Origin: Afipia sp. GAS231
GTDB taxonomy: Bacteria > Pseudomonadota > Alphaproteobacteria > Rhizobiales > Xanthobacteraceae
Reading direction: 5' to 3'
Length of the DNA: 64,000 bases
Assembly: GCF_900103365.1 (NCBI RefSeq)
Contig: NZ_LT629703.1
Location: forward strand, 5,380,501 to 5,444,500
Below are positions 1 to 9,223 of the stretch, piece by piece; within the stretch, counting starts at the first letter, position 1, and the number at the start of each line of letters is the position of its first letter. Under the pieces are notes generated by a model, which saw nothing but the letters and a program-made list of their open reading frames with translations, did no database searches and was not told the origin of the DNA. Made by a program: the position numbers and the translations under genes.

Positions 1-1935
1 CACCGTGATCAGCGAGCGGTAGCCGGCCTGCGCGGTGGCGCGGACTTCGCCGACGAGATCGTCGACCTGGGTGCGCGCGGGGCGAATGTTGACGGGCGGA
101 TCGATCAGGCCGGTGGGGCGGATCACCTGCTCGACGAATACGCCGCCGCTCTCGTTCAGCTCCCAGCCGCTGGGTGTGGCGGAGACCGCGACCGATTGCG
201 GGCGCATCATGTCCCACTCTTCAAAGCGCAGCGGACGGTTGTCCATGCAGGAGGGCAGCCGGAAGCCATATTCAGCGAGAGTCGCCTTGCGACGAAAATC
301 GCCTTTGAACATGCCGCCAATTTGGGGGACCGTAACGTGGCTTTCGTCGGCGAAGACCAGCGCGTTGTCGGGGACATATTCGAACAGCGTCGGCGGCGGT
401 TCGCCGGGTCGGCGTCCCGTGAGGTAGCGCGAATAGTTTTCGATGCCGGCGCAGCTTCCCGTGGCTTCCATCATTTCGAGATCGAAGGTGGTGCGCTGCT
501 CCAGCCGCTGCGCTTCCAAGAGGCGGCCGTGGTTGTTGAGTTCGTCGAGCCGCAGTTTCAACTCGCCCTTGATCGACTTGATCGCCTGCACCAGCGTCGG
601 GCGCGGCGTCACATAGTGCGAATTGGCGTAGATCTTGATGAATTCGAGATCGTCCTGGCGGTGGCCGGTGAGCGGATCGAACTCCTCGATATTCTCCACG
701 GTGTCGCCGAACAGGTTCACGCGCCAGGCGCGGTCTTCATAATGCGCCGGAAAAATGTCGATGACGTCGCCGCGGACGCGAAACGTGCCGCGGGTGAAAT
801 CGGCCTGGGTCCGCTTGTACTGCAGCGCGACGAGGTCGGCGATCAGTTGGCGCTGGTCGATGCGCTCGCCCTTCTTCAGCGCGAACGTCATCGCGGTATA
901 GGTCTCGACCGAGCCGATACCGTAGATGCACGACACCGAGGCGACAATGATGACGTCGTCGCGCTCCAGCAGAGCACGCGTCGCCGAGTGGCGCATGCGG
1001 TCGATCTGCTCGTTGATCGACGAATCCTTCTCGATATAGGTGTCGGTCCGCGGCACATAGGCCTCGGGCTGGTAGTAGTCGTAATAGCTGACAAAATACT
1101 CGACGGCGTTGTCGGGGAAGAAACTCTTGAACTCGCCATAGAGCTGCGCCGCCAGCGTCTTGTTCGGCGCCAGAATGATGGCTGGGCGCTGCGTCGCTTC
1201 GATCACCTTGGCCATGGTGTAGGTCTTGCCGCTGCCGGTGACGCCGAGCAAAACTTGCGTGCGGTCGTTACGCTCGATGCCTTCGACCAGTTCCTTGATC
1301 GCGGTCGGCTGGTCGCCCTTCGGCTCGTATTCGGATTTGATCACAAAGGGCACGCCGCCTTCGGATTTCTCCGGGCGCGGCGGCCGATGCGGCGTCCAGA
1401 TTCGCACCTGGCCGTCGTCGCCTTTGAACTCGGGGCGGCCGTCGCGGATCAGGTTTTCCAGCGCGTCGGCCGTGGCCTTGACGCCGAACGCTTCCATCTT
1501 GCTGCGCGGCGGCCGTGCCAGCGCCTCGTCATCGTCCTCGGCGGTCGGCAGGCCGAGCTGCCGCGCCAGTTCGGGGTCGAGGGTCGGGATCGTTGCCGAG
1601 GTGCCGTAGTTGGGAGACTTGAATTCGCTTTGCGGCGCTTCGTCGAAACCTTGCGCGTCGCGCTTGGCAACATCGTCGCCGGTCGCGCGCGTCGAGGCCC
1701 GCGCGCGATGCGCGGCAGCCTCACCGCCGGCGCGGCGGTCCCAGGAATTGTCCGGCGGCGGCTGCAGCCCAGTGCCCGAGCCCATGCCGGCATCGCCGCG
1801 GTTCAGCGCGGGATTGAGCAATTCCGCCAGCGCCGGCCCGATCGGCTGCACGTCGGGCCGAGACGCCTTAGAATTTGGCGCTTTGGATTTCGGGGTTTTC
1901 GCGGGTTTTTTGGGAGTGCCTGATATCTTCGCCAT
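1..1935 (-). CDS. uvrB: UvrABC excision-repair subunit B, 5' part (runs off the window)
   Basis: Encodes the DNA-damage verification helicase of nucleotide excision repair, which receives the lesion from UvrA and recruits UvrC. The gene enters from the left edge, so only the first 645 codons are here. Read on the minus strand, it shows the Walker A motif GVTGSGKT (Lys about residue 237), the [15 protein letters not shown] beta-hairpin region, and a DESH helicase II motif near residue 530. E. coli UvrB has its Walker Lys at 45, so about 190 residues are added at the N terminus; that extension is Lys/Pro-rich and low-complexity. The start is the first ATG of the frame ([10 protein letters not shown]). 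Neighbouring plus-strand open frames are shadows. Identification is secure; the exact start is less so because of the extension. Confidence 0.95.
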   Translation of the reverse strand, partial: MAKISGTPKKPAKTPKSKAPNSKASRPDVQPIGPALAELLNPALNRGDAGMGSGTGLQPPPDNSWDRRAGGEAAAHRARASTRATGDDVAKRDAQGFDEAPQSEFKSPNYGTSATIPTLDPELARQLGLPTAEDDDEALARPPRSKMEAFGVKATADALENLIRDGRPEFKGDDGQVRIWTPHRPPRPEKSEGGVPFVIKSEYEPKGDQPTAIKELVEGIERNDRTQVLLGVTGSGKTYTMAKVIEATQRPAIILAPNKTLAAQLYGEFKSFFPDNAVEYFVSYYDYYQPEAYVPRTDTYIEKDSSINEQIDRMRHSATRALLERDDVIIVASVSCIYGIGSVETYTAMTFALKKGERIDQRQLIADLVALQYKRTQADFTRGTFRVRGDVIDIFPAHYEDRAWRVNLFGDTVENIEEFDPLTGHRQDDLEFIKIYANSHYVTPRPTLVQAIKSIKGELKLRLDELNNHGRLLEAQRLEQRTTFDLEMMEATGSCAGIENYSRYLTGRRPGEPPPTLFEYVPDNALVFADESHVTVPQIGGMFKGDFRRKATLAEYGFRLPSCMDNRPLRFEEWDMMRPQSVAVSATPSGWELNESGGVFVEQVIRPTGLIDPPVNIRPARTQVDDLVGEVRATAQAGYRSLITV

Positions 1936-2060
1936 AGCCCGAATATGGGGCGAGTCAGGCGACGAGAAAAGGGCAAAGGGGTGTGGGGAGGGAAGGCTGC
2001 TGACGTGTTTTGGCTGTCAGCAGCTGTCAGTACGGCAAGGGGGAACTCGAATCGTTCACT

Positions 2061-2153
2061 CCGTCATGGCCGGGCTTGTCCCGGCCATCCACGTCTTTGC
2101 TTGCTGTGGGGCCGTAAAGACGTGGATGCCCGGCACAAGGCCGCGCATGACGG
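2061..2153. repeat. Palindromic repeat family A, copy 1 (degenerate)
   Basis: About 93 bp beginning CCGTCATGGCCGGGCTTGTC and ending with its imperfect reverse complement. The same element recurs near 19.4, 40.0 and 60.9 kb. Here the right arm has decayed (GCCCGGCACAAGGCCGCGC). It lies between the 5' end of uvrB and the 3' end of the next minus-strand gene. Confidence 0.9.
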
Positions 2154-2183
2154 AATCGCTCAAAGACACGGAATCCGAAGACC

Positions 2184-2564
2184 CTAAGCTCGCAGGTCGT
2201 CCGAACCCTGCGTCACCGCGCTGGCCGCGACGATGTCGAGATGAATCCCGCCGCATCGGGTGCAGCGCATGGTCCAGTATTCGGCGCCGGCGCGGCCGGG
2301 GATAATGCGCAGTACTGCAAGGTCAGCCTGGCAATCCGGGCAGTTGGTCAGTCTGGAAGGCTGTACCGCAGCTTGGGATGCCTGCGTCGTCGGACGTGCT
2401 AGAAGGCCGTCGCGAACCGCGGCTTGAACCGGTCGATATGGGCTATCGCATCCGCGATCGCCGCTTCCGGATCCGACCAGGCGAAGCCGACTTCGAGCGT
2501 CGGAAACGACAGGCCATCGATCACGACCGGCTCCAGATCTGCCCGTTGAATCCTGGCGTGCCAT
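2184..2564 (-). CDS. Small zinc-ribbon protein, start uncertain
   Basis: The C-terminal 45 or so residues carry two CxxC knuckles (NCPDCQ and RCTRCG) about 29 residues apart, the pattern of a structural zinc ribbon. Nothing indicates its target. The frame's only standard start is the ATG at 2564, which would make most of the N-terminal half overlap the upstream small gene in another frame; that N-terminal half looks like a translated shadow. No ATG, GTG or TTG occurs between the stop of the upstream gene (2399) and the first Cys. The true product may therefore use a rare start codon, or be joined to the upstream frame by a -1 shift. The zinc ribbon is probably real; the coordinates of its N terminus are not reliable. 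Confidence 0.5.
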   Translation of the reverse strand: MARQDSTGRSGAGRDRWPVVSDARSRLRLVGSGSGDRGCDSPYRPVQAAVRDGLLARPTTQASQAAVQPSRLTNCPDCQADLAVLRIIPGRAGAEYWTMRCTRCGGIHLDIVAASAVTQGSDDLRA

Positions 2565-2614
2565 AGACCTCTCCCCGCCTCGAACGACTGAATTTCAAAG
2601 CCGCCATAGATCAT
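2399..2614 (-). CDS. Conserved-looking small hypothetical protein (71 aa)
   Basis: A soluble 71-residue protein beginning MIYGGFEIQSF. The start is set by a strong Shine-Dalgarno, GGGGGAGA, six bases before the ATG at 2614; the longer open frame begins upstream of that site. The sequence alternates beta-type segments (FEIQSFEAG, LWHARIQRA, PVVIDG) with a C-terminal amphipathic helix (PEAAIADAIAHIDRF), resembling small standalone alpha/beta proteins of Bradyrhizobium. No catalytic motif is visible. It is followed without a gap by the zinc-ribbon frame on the same strand, suggesting one transcript. The function is unknown. Confidence 0.6.
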   Translation of the reverse strand: MIYGGFEIQSFEAGRGLWHARIQRADLEPVVIDGLSFPTLEVGFAWSDPEAAIADAIAHIDRFKPRFATAF

Positions 2615-2839
2615 GGCGATTCTCCCCCGAACTTTTGCTCGCAGATAGAACAGCACGGCGCGGCAAAAGCCGGTGTGAACGAGTTCACATCGTCAGCACT
2701 ATTTCCGGCGGTGGCTGGGCGCGACCGCGCCGGAAATCGGCCGAGTTCGCCCGATTTGGGGTTGACCGAGTCTTATGTTGCGGCTGACATCGACCGCGGT
2801 GTGTGCGAACGGCGGATTCGGCACGCCAGAGGGCAATCC

Positions 2840-5593
2840 ATGAGGTTGTCGACGCGTTTGACGATCGCGATGGTCGCGCTGGTGCTGCTGGCGACGACGG
2901 CGGTCGGGGTGCTGTCCTATCGCAATATCGCCGCGGTTGCCCTGCCGAGGGCGCTGGACCGGCTGCAGACACATGCCGAACTGCTCGGCAGCGAGCTTGC
3001 CGCCTCGGTTCGTGGCGCCCGCGCCGATGTGATCGGCTTTCGCTCCGCGGTTGCCGCCATCGACATCATGAACGCGCATCTCAACCGGAGCACCGATCCG
3101 GCGGCGGCCGCCTCCGAGACGGAGCTGCGGAGGCGTCTCGGACGGCGTTTCGAGGCCGAGCTGGTTTCCAAGCCGAACTACCATGAGTTCCGCTACATCG
3201 GGGTCGAGGACGGCGGGCGTGAACTGGTGCGGGCCGACCGTTCCGGTCCCGGCGGTTCGCCGCGCACCGTTCCGGACGGCGAATTGCAGCGCAAGGGCGA
3301 TCGCCCCGCCTTCGCAGAAACCATTCGCTTGCCGGCAGGCGAGGTCTATGTCTCACCGGTCGAGCTCAACCAGGAAAACGGCGTCATCGAAACGCCGCAT
3401 GTCCCGGTGCTCCGCGTCGCCACGGCGCTGCACGCGCCCGATGGACGGCCATTCGGCATCGTCATCATCAATGTCGATATGCGGCCGGCGTTCGCGCGCA
3501 TTCGCAACGCCGCGGCCGACGGTCGCCGACGTTACGTCGTCAATGATCACGGCGACTATCTGCTGCATCCCGATCCGGATCGCGAATTCGGTTTCGAATT
3601 TGCCAAGCCGAGGCGCGTCCAGGACGATTTTCCGGAGCTGACCGAACTGCTTGCCGCGGGCGGTACGGCGTCCGGCGTCGTGCTGGACCGGACCGGCCAT
3701 CGCTTCGGGGCAGGGGTGGTGAGCCTGCGGCTGGCGGAGGGTCCGCGCATTGCCGTGATCGAGACGCTGCCCTATGCCGAGCTGATGGCGACCACGATCG
3801 CGGCACGCGATTCCACCCTGATCGTCGGTCTTGTTGCGGCGCTTTGCGCATTCCTCCTGGCCATCGTCGTCGCCCGCTCGCTGACGCGGCCGCTGGTGCA
3901 GATGACCAAAGTGGTCGAGGGATTTTCCCGCGGCGAAACTGTCGCACTGCCGGCCGGAGGCGGCCACGAGATCGGCGTGCTGGCCACGGCGTTCGCGGAC
4001 ATGGCCGCCGAGTCGCGCGCCAAGACCGCATCCCTGCTCGAGAGCGAGCAGATGGCGCGCGACGTCGTCGCCAATGCGCTCGACGCCTTCGTCCAGACCG
4101 ACGAGGCCGGTAACATTCTGGAATGGAATCCGGCAGCCGAAGCCATCTTCGGATGGTCGCAGCAGGAAGCGCTGGGCAAGCAACTGATCAGCCTGGTGTT
4201 GCCGGAAGCGCTTCAATCGCACCGCAGGCGGATGCGGGAACAACTGCTGCGCAGCGAAGCGAGTGCGGCGGCCGGCGAACGTTTCGAGATCGATGCGATC
4301 CGCAAGGATGGCCATCCGTTCAAGATCGAGGTGTCGCTGAAGGCGCTTCGCCGCCGCGGCGGCTACGTCGTCAACGCCTTCATCAGGGATATGACGCAAA
4401 AGATCGCCGCGGACGAGCAGTTGCGGCAGGCGCAGAAGATGGAGGCCGTCGGCCAGTTGACCGGCGGCGTCGCGCACGACTTCAACAATGTGCTGACGGT
4501 CATCACCGGCACCATCGAGATTCTGGCGGCGGAGGTTTCCGACCGGCCCGATCTCGCGGCCATCACCCGGCTGATCGGCGAGGCGGCCGATCGCGGCGCC
4601 GAACTCACCGCGCATCTGCTCGCCTTCGCGCGCAAGCAGCCGCTGCAGCCGCGCGACACCGACGTCAACCGCCTGATCGTCGAGTCGGCGAAACTGATGC
4701 GTCCGACATTGGGCGAGCACGTCGAAATCGAATCGATGCTGGCGGATTCGGTCTGGCCGGCGCTGGTCGATCCGGGCCAGCTCAGTTCCGCGCTGCTCAA
4801 TCTGGCGATCAACGCCCGCGACGCCATGCCCGACGGCGGCAAGCTGACGCTGGAAACCCGGAACGTCATCCTCGACGAAAGCTATGCCGCCGCCCACAGC
4901 GACGTCCGCGCCGGCAATTACGTGATGATCGCGGTGAGCGATACCGGCGTCGGCATCCCGGAATCGATCCGCGACCGGGTGTTCGATCCGTTCTTTTCGA
5001 CCAAGGAGGTCGGACGAGGAACCGGACTCGGACTGAGCATGGTCTACGGCTTCGTCAAGCAATCCGACGGCCACATCAAGGTCTACAGCGAGGAAGGCTT
5101 CGGCACGACGTTCAGACTCTATCTGCCGCAGGCGGGCGGCTCGCCGGAACAGCTTGCGGCGGCGCCGCTGAGCGCGGAGCTGGAAGGCGGTCACGAGACC
5201 ATCCTGATCGTCGAGGACGATCCGCTGGTGCGCAGCTATGTCGATACCCAACTGCAGAGCCTCGGCTACAAGACGCTGTCGGCGGCAAACGGCGTCGAAG
5301 CGCTTGATATCGCCGATGGCGGCGCCGCCTTCGATCTTCTGTTCACCGACGTCATCATGCCCGGCCGTTTGAACGGCCGGCAGCTCGCCGCCGAAATGGC
5401 GCGGCGCCGCCCGGGCCTGAAAGTGCTGTTTACGTCGGGCTACACCGAAAATGCCATCATCCACCATGGCCGGCTGGATTCCGGGGTGCTGCTGCTGGCC
5501 AAACCGTATCGCAAGCTGGACCTGGCGCGGATGGTGCGCACCGCCTTGACGGATGCCGGAATCCTCGCCGACAGCCATTCCGCGCCGGCCTGA
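2840..5593 (+). CDS. Membrane hybrid sensor histidine kinase (Cache-type sensor, HAMP, PAS, HisKA, HATPase, REC)
   Basis: A 917-residue hybrid kinase that should sense a periplasmic signal and autophosphorylate in the cytoplasm. The start MRLSTRLTIAM puts a transmembrane helix right at the N terminus. A periplasmic Cache/PDC-like region follows (YVVNDHGDYLLHPDPD), then a second membrane helix near 325-348, a HAMP linker, and a PAS domain from about 400 (EWNPAAEAIFGW). The H box is GGVAHDFNNVLTV with His546. HATPase motifs follow: NLAINARDAMPDGG near 652, SDTGVGIP near 701 and GTGLGLSM near 728. A C-terminal receiver has phosphoacceptor Asp837 (FTDVIMPG). No response regulator is adjacent, so the partner and the input are unknown. 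The next gene is convergent 12 bp away. Confidence 0.93.
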   Translation: MRLSTRLTIAMVALVLLATTAVGVLSYRNIAAVALPRALDRLQTHAELLGSELAASVRGARADVIGFRSAVAAIDIMNAHLNRSTDPAAAASETELRRRLGRRFEAELVSKPNYHEFRYIGVEDGGRELVRADRSGPGGSPRTVPDGELQRKGDRPAFAETIRLPAGEVYVSPVELNQENGVIETPHVPVLRVATALHAPDGRPFGIVIINVDMRPAFARIRNAAADGRRRYVVNDHGDYLLHPDPDREFGFEFAKPRRVQDDFPELTELLAAGGTASGVVLDRTGHRFGAGVVSLRLAEGPRIAVIETLPYAELMATTIAARDSTLIVGLVAALCAFLLAIVVARSLTRPLVQMTKVVEGFSRGETVALPAGGGHEIGVLATAFADMAAESRAKTASLLESEQMARDVVANALDAFVQTDEAGNILEWNPAAEAIFGWSQQEALGKQLISLVLPEALQSHRRRMREQLLRSEASAAAGERFEIDAIRKDGHPFKIEVSLKALRRRGGYVVNAFIRDMTQKIAADEQLRQAQKMEAVGQLTGGVAHDFNNVLTVITGTIEILAAEVSDRPDLAAITRLIGEAADRGAELTAHLLAFARKQPLQPRDTDVNRLIVESAKLMRPTLGEHVEIESMLADSVWPALVDPGQLSSALLNLAINARDAMPDGGKLTLETRNVILDESYAAAHSDVRAGNYVMIAVSDTGVGIPESIRDRVFDPFFSTKEVGRGTGLGLSMVYGFVKQSDGHIKVYSEEGFGTTFRLYLPQAGGSPEQLAAAPLSAELEGGHETILIVEDDPLVRSYVDTQLQSLGYKTLSAANGVEALDIADGGAAFDLLFTDVIMPGRLNGRQLAAEMARRRPGLKVLFTSGYTENAIIHHGRLDSGVLLLAKPYRKLDLARMVRTALTDAGILADSHSAPA

Positions 5594-5605
5594 AACTCGG
5601 GTCCT

Positions 5606-6829
5606 TCAGCGCCGCGCGGCGATATGATCGGCGAGCACGGCGGCATCGTCGCCGACGCCCGAGAGAAACGAGGAGTTCATCTTCGACAACCAGGGCAGGC
5701 CGAGGAAATACAGTCCGGGCACGTCGGTGATGCCGTTGCGGTGCACCGGTTCGCCGTTCGCATCCTTCACCGGAATATCGATCCAGCCGAAATCGAGGCC
5801 GTAACCGGTGGCCCAGATCACCGCGCCGATGCCTGATGCGCCGAGATCGAGGCGCTGCAAGGGGTCGGTGACGCAAGGCGGGTCCGGCAGCTTTGTCCGT
5901 GCCTCGGGCTCTTCGGGCAGATTCAGGCCATGCAGTTTTACGAAGCCGTCGACGATGTCGAGGAAAGTGGTGAAGACGAGGTCGCCGGCGACCATGCTTT
6001 CGGCAAGACCCGGTGCGATCTCAACTACGCCGCCGCGGGCGCTTTGCAGATGTCCTGTTAGCGTCATGCCGTCGGCGGCGTAACGGCGGAAGTCGATGGT
6101 CTGGCCACCATAGGCGCCCGAGATCACCGGCCCCAAAGCCGACGCCCCGCGCTGCGCGGTCGGAGTCTGGTCGATGCCCATTTCGGCGAGCCACCAGAAC
6201 AGGTCGCGGCCGCGGTAACGGCGCGGCAGCCGGCGATGGGTTCCGACCGAGAGATAGACGCGGCGTCCGGCGCGCTGCAGCTCCTCGGCAATCTGCGCGC
6301 CCGACGCGCCGGCGCCGGCCACCAGCACCGCGCCGGACGGAAGCTGTTTTGGATTTTGGTACTTTGAGGCATGGACCTGAAACACCGGATGGTCGCGCAA
6401 CAGGTCCGGGACCAGCGCGCGCTGATAAGGGCCGGTGGCGACCACGACATTGTCAGCTTCGATGATATCGCCGGCGGTCTCGGCGACGAAGCCGCGTGCA
6501 TCATCGCGCCGGCGCAGCCGCGTCACCTCAACGCCGCAGCGGATCGGAGGTGCTACGAACGCGGCATAGGCCTCGATGAATTTGACGATCTCATCCGTGG
6601 TGGCGAAGGCGTCCGGGTCGGCGTGCGGAAACGGAAAATCCGGCAGCCGCACCGACCAGTTCGGAAACTGGAATTTCAAACCGTCCCAGCGCTCGCTGCG
6701 CCAGCGTTCGGCGATCCGCTGCCGTTCCAGCACCAGATGAGAAAGTCCGCGCTGCTTGAGCCGGTGGCTCATCACGAGGCCGGCCTGGCCGCCGCCGATG
6801 ATCAGGGTGTCCACCCGTTCAACCGGCAT
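5606..6829 (-). CDS. FAD/NAD(P)-binding flavin monooxygenase-like protein
   Basis: A 407-residue flavoprotein of the flavin-monooxygenase/CzcO-like family, expected to use FAD and NADPH to oxidise a small substrate or ion. An FAD-binding Rossmann motif sits at the N terminus (IIGGGQAG, residues 10-17). A second nucleotide motif, VAGAGASGAQ, lies near residue 166, and the FMO-type fingerprint FQVHASKY and a C-terminal ATGYGLDF are present. The start ATG at 6829 lies inside the 3' end of the upstream LysR gene (11-bp overlap), so the two are very probably co-transcribed and coupled; a longer upstream frame only reads through the regulator. The substrate cannot be told from the sequence. Confidence 0.85.
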   Translation of the reverse strand: MPVERVDTLIIGGGQAGLVMSHRLKQRGLSHLVLERQRIAERWRSERWDGLKFQFPNWSVRLPDFPFPHADPDAFATTDEIVKFIEAYAAFVAPPIRCGVEVTRLRRRDDARGFVAETAGDIIEADNVVVATGPYQRALVPDLLRDHPVFQVHASKYQNPKQLPSGAVLVAGAGASGAQIAEELQRAGRRVYLSVGTHRRLPRRYRGRDLFWWLAEMGIDQTPTAQRGASALGPVISGAYGGQTIDFRRYAADGMTLTGHLQSARGGVVEIAPGLAESMVAGDLVFTTFLDIVDGFVKLHGLNLPEEPEARTKLPDPPCVTDPLQRLDLGASGIGAVIWATGYGLDFGWIDIPVKDANGEPVHRNGITDVPGLYFLGLPWLSKMNSSFLSGVGDDAAVLADHIAARR

Positions 6830-7724
6830 GACGCTGGCCCTTTCGGCGCGCGGCCGGCTCAGCCGCCGCGCGAATGATCCAGCGCCGGAACGCGGCAAAA
6901 TCGCGCTGCTCGGTGCGGAAGCCGCGATAGACCAGGTACCAGCGCATGCCCTTGGGCACGCTGCTATCGAACGGCGCCACCAGCCGTCCGGCGGCGAGGT
7001 CGTCGTCGATATAGGGCCGGATGCCCATCGCGATGCCGAGCCCGTCGACCGCGGCTTGCAGCGCCTGGCCGTAGAACTGAAACTCCGGCCCGCGCGCGGT
7101 GACGCGCGTGACGCCGGCGGCCTTCAGCCACGACGACCAGTCGTCGGGCGAATGCGCGACCCGCAGCAGCGTCGTGCCTTTGAGATCGCTTGGGCGCTTC
7201 AGCGCATTGGCGAGCCGGGGCGCGCAGACCGGCGTGAGGTCGGCGGCGAACAACGGCTCGGCGATCAGGCCGGGCCACTCGCCGTCGCCAAGCTTGATGC
7301 CGCAACTCCAGTCGTCACCGAACGGCGCGGCCGCGCCGCCGGTGGTGATGCGCACCTCGATGTCGGGCTCTTGTTTGCGAAAATCCACCAGCCGCGGGAT
7401 GAACCAGCGCATCGCAAAGGTCGGCCCGACCCCGATGGTCAGCACCCGTGCGCCGGAGGGCGTCGTCACCTGCGCGGTCAGGCTCGCCAGCGCGTCGAAG
7501 ATCGGCGTCAGCCCGCTCTGATAGGCGCGGCCGGCGAGCGTGGTCTCGAGCCGGTTGGCCTTGCGCTCGAACAGCGCGACGCCAAGCCGTTCTTCCAGCA
7601 AGTGAACCATGCGGCTGACCGCCGCCGCCGAGACGTTGAGCTCCTGGCCGGCCGCGGCGAAGCTGCCGCTCCGCGCCGCCGCCTCGAATGCCTTGATGCC
7701 GTTGAGAAAGAGTAGCCGCCGCAT
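6819..7724 (-). CDS. LysR family transcriptional regulator (GcvA-like)
   Basis: A 301-residue LysR regulator. The N-terminal winged helix-turn-helix reads FLNGIKAFEAAARSGSFAAAGQELNVSAAAVSRMV in the protein (residues about 5-40, key residues A-x2-L-x-V-S-x2-A-V-S-R). The rest is a periplasmic-binding-protein-like effector domain with FVPR-type endings (RWYLVYRGFR). The start MRRLLFLNG was chosen because upstream residues do not belong to the fold. Its 3' end overlaps the monooxygenase gene, and it is divergent from the TSUP permease gene 97 bp away. That layout suggests it controls one or both. The inducer is unknown. Confidence 0.9.
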   Translation of the reverse strand: MRRLLFLNGIKAFEAAARSGSFAAAGQELNVSAAAVSRMVHLLEERLGVALFERKANRLETTLAGRAYQSGLTPIFDALASLTAQVTTPSGARVLTIGVGPTFAMRWFIPRLVDFRKQEPDIEVRITTGGAAAPFGDDWSCGIKLGDGEWPGLIAEPLFAADLTPVCAPRLANALKRPSDLKGTTLLRVAHSPDDWSSWLKAAGVTRVTARGPEFQFYGQALQAAVDGLGIAMGIRPYIDDDLAAGRLVAPFDSSVPKGMRWYLVYRGFRTEQRDFAAFRRWIIRAAAEPAARRKGQRHAG

Positions 7725-7820
7725 ACTATCCACTAGCCTCAGGAAAACTGATGCCAGGGCAAGATAACTCAGTTTGCGCCCCCGGTCCAAGCGCGGCAAA
7801 ACACCTTTGAGGAGATTCCA

Positions 7821-8585
7821 ATGACGCCGATTCTGATCGCCGCGCTGGGCCTGCTGATGGTCGCGACCGCGTTCCTGTCGGGCCTGTTCGGCATGGCCGG
7901 CGGCATGATCCTGATCGGCGTGCTGCTGACCTTCATGCCGCTGCCCACCGCGATGGTGCTGCACGCGATCACGCAGATGGCGTCGAACGGCTGGCGCGCC
8001 TTCCTGTGGCGCGCGCATATCCGCTGGCGGCCGGTATCGGTCTATTTGATCGGCTGCGCGCTGGCGCTCGGCCTGTGGTCGCTCACCCGCTATGTGCCGG
8101 ACAAGCCGATCGCGCTGCTGCTGCTCGGCGCCACCCCGTTCATGGCGCGGATGATGCCAAAGGATATCAAGCCTAATCCGGACAGCGTCTGGCAGGGCAC
8201 CTTCTACGGCACCGTCTGCATGGGGCTGATGCTGATGACCGGCGTCTCCGGCCCGCTGATGGATACGTTCTTCCTCGGCGGCAATTTCGGCCGCCGCGAG
8301 ACGGTCGCGACCAAGGCGACCTGCCAGGTCGCCAGCCATTTCACGAAGCTGATCTACTTCGGCGGCATCATCGACCAGGCCGCGACGCTCGATCCGGTAC
8401 TGGCAGGGGTTGCGATCGCGGCGTCGATGCTCGGCACCACGCTGGCGCGGCGCATCCTGGAAGCGATGAGCGACCAGCAGTTTCGCACCTGGGCCAACCG
8501 GCTGATCACGACCGTTGCCGGCTATTACATTCTTTATGGCGGCTGGCTGTTCTATGCGTCGCGCGCCAGCGCGACGGCATTCTGA
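7821..8585 (+). CDS. TSUP/TauE-SafE family membrane permease
   Basis: A 254-residue polytopic inner-membrane protein with about eight hydrophobic segments. It carries the glycine-rich family signature FLSGLFGMAGGMILIGVLL near the N terminus and its degenerate repeat (GVSGPLMDTFFLGG) in the second half, as in TauE/SafE transporters, which move sulfite, sulfoacetate or related organic anions. A GAGGAG Shine-Dalgarno lies 8 bp before the ATG. It is divergent from the LysR gene, so regulation by that protein is plausible. The substrate is not determinable; no sulfur-metabolism gene is adjacent. Confidence 0.88.
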   Translation: MTPILIAALGLLMVATAFLSGLFGMAGGMILIGVLLTFMPLPTAMVLHAITQMASNGWRAFLWRAHIRWRPVSVYLIGCALALGLWSLTRYVPDKPIALLLLGATPFMARMMPKDIKPNPDSVWQGTFYGTVCMGLMLMTGVSGPLMDTFFLGGNFGRRETVATKATCQVASHFTKLIYFGGIIDQAATLDPVLAGVAIAASMLGTTLARRILEAMSDQQFRTWANRLITTVAGYYILYGGWLFYASRASATAF

Positions 8586-8611
8586 CGGCCTTCTGGGGTG
8601 TGACCGGAACG

Positions 8612-9223
8612 CTACCTTGCCGTCTCCCCAAGCCGCGGCCGGATAATCTCTACCATGCGGTCAGCGGATGTGCCCGGCGGAAAGAAGCCGAGATAATTGC
8701 CCTCGCGGTCCATCAGATAGATGTAGGCGGTGTGATCGACGGTGTAGTAGCCCACGGTGTCTTTGGGTGTATCTACCTTCGCGTAATAGACCTTGTAGGC
8801 ATCGGCGGCTTTGCGGATCGCCTCCGCGCTTCCGGTCAGCCCGATCAGGCGCGGATGAAACATCGCCACATATTCGGCGAGATGCGCTGCGGTGTCACGC
8901 TCGGGATCGACCGTGATGAACAGCGGCTGCACGCTGTCGGCCGCAGTGCCGAGTTTGTCGAGTGCGAGCCCGATCGCCTGCAGATCGGTCGGGCAGACGT
9001 CGGGACAATAGGTGAAGCCGAAATAGACCAGCATCAGTTTGCCGCGGAAGTCACTGTTGGTGCGCGGCTTGCCGGTGTGGTCTGTGAGTTCAAAGGGGCC
9101 GCCGACCGGCTCCCGATTCCACATCAGGATGTCCATCACCTCCGCCGGCGAGCGCGTCGGTGCTTCGCCGGCGAACGCGGGCGCCAGCATCAGCCACAGC
9201 AAGATGCCGGCACGACGGATCAT
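8612..9223 (-). CDS. SCO1/SenC-family copper-binding thioredoxin-like protein
   Basis: A 203-residue exported protein of the SCO family, which delivers copper to the CuA site of cytochrome oxidase or acts as a periplasmic thiol reductase. An N-terminal signal segment (IRRAGILLWLMLAPAFA) is followed by the copper motif YCPDVCPT (Cys73 and Cys77) and the conserved distal His near 165 in VDHTAYIYL. The start ATG overlaps the TGA of the upstream metallo-hydrolase gene (ATGA), which fixes the start and implies translational coupling. No cytochrome oxidase gene is in the window, so its client is inferred from the family only. Confidence 0.92.
   Translation of the reverse strand: MIRRAGILLWLMLAPAFAGEAPTRSPAEVMDILMWNREPVGGPFELTDHTGKPRTNSDFRGKLMLVYFGFTYCPDVCPTDLQAIGLALDKLGTAADSVQPLFITVDPERDTAAHLAEYVAMFHPRLIGLTGSAEAIRKAADAYKVYYAKVDTPKDTVGYYTVDHTAYIYLMDREGNYLGFFPPGTSADRMVEIIRPRLGETAR

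Noticed and set aside
196..1923. 575-codon plus-strand open frame over uvrB
   Set aside because: The minus strand encodes UvrB with complete helicase motifs; this frame is its antisense shadow.
3353..5578. 741-codon open frame opposite the sensor kinase
   Set aside because: It is the antisense shadow of a gene with clear kinase motifs; its translation is His/Gln/Arg/Asp-rich without domains, as expected in high-GC DNA.
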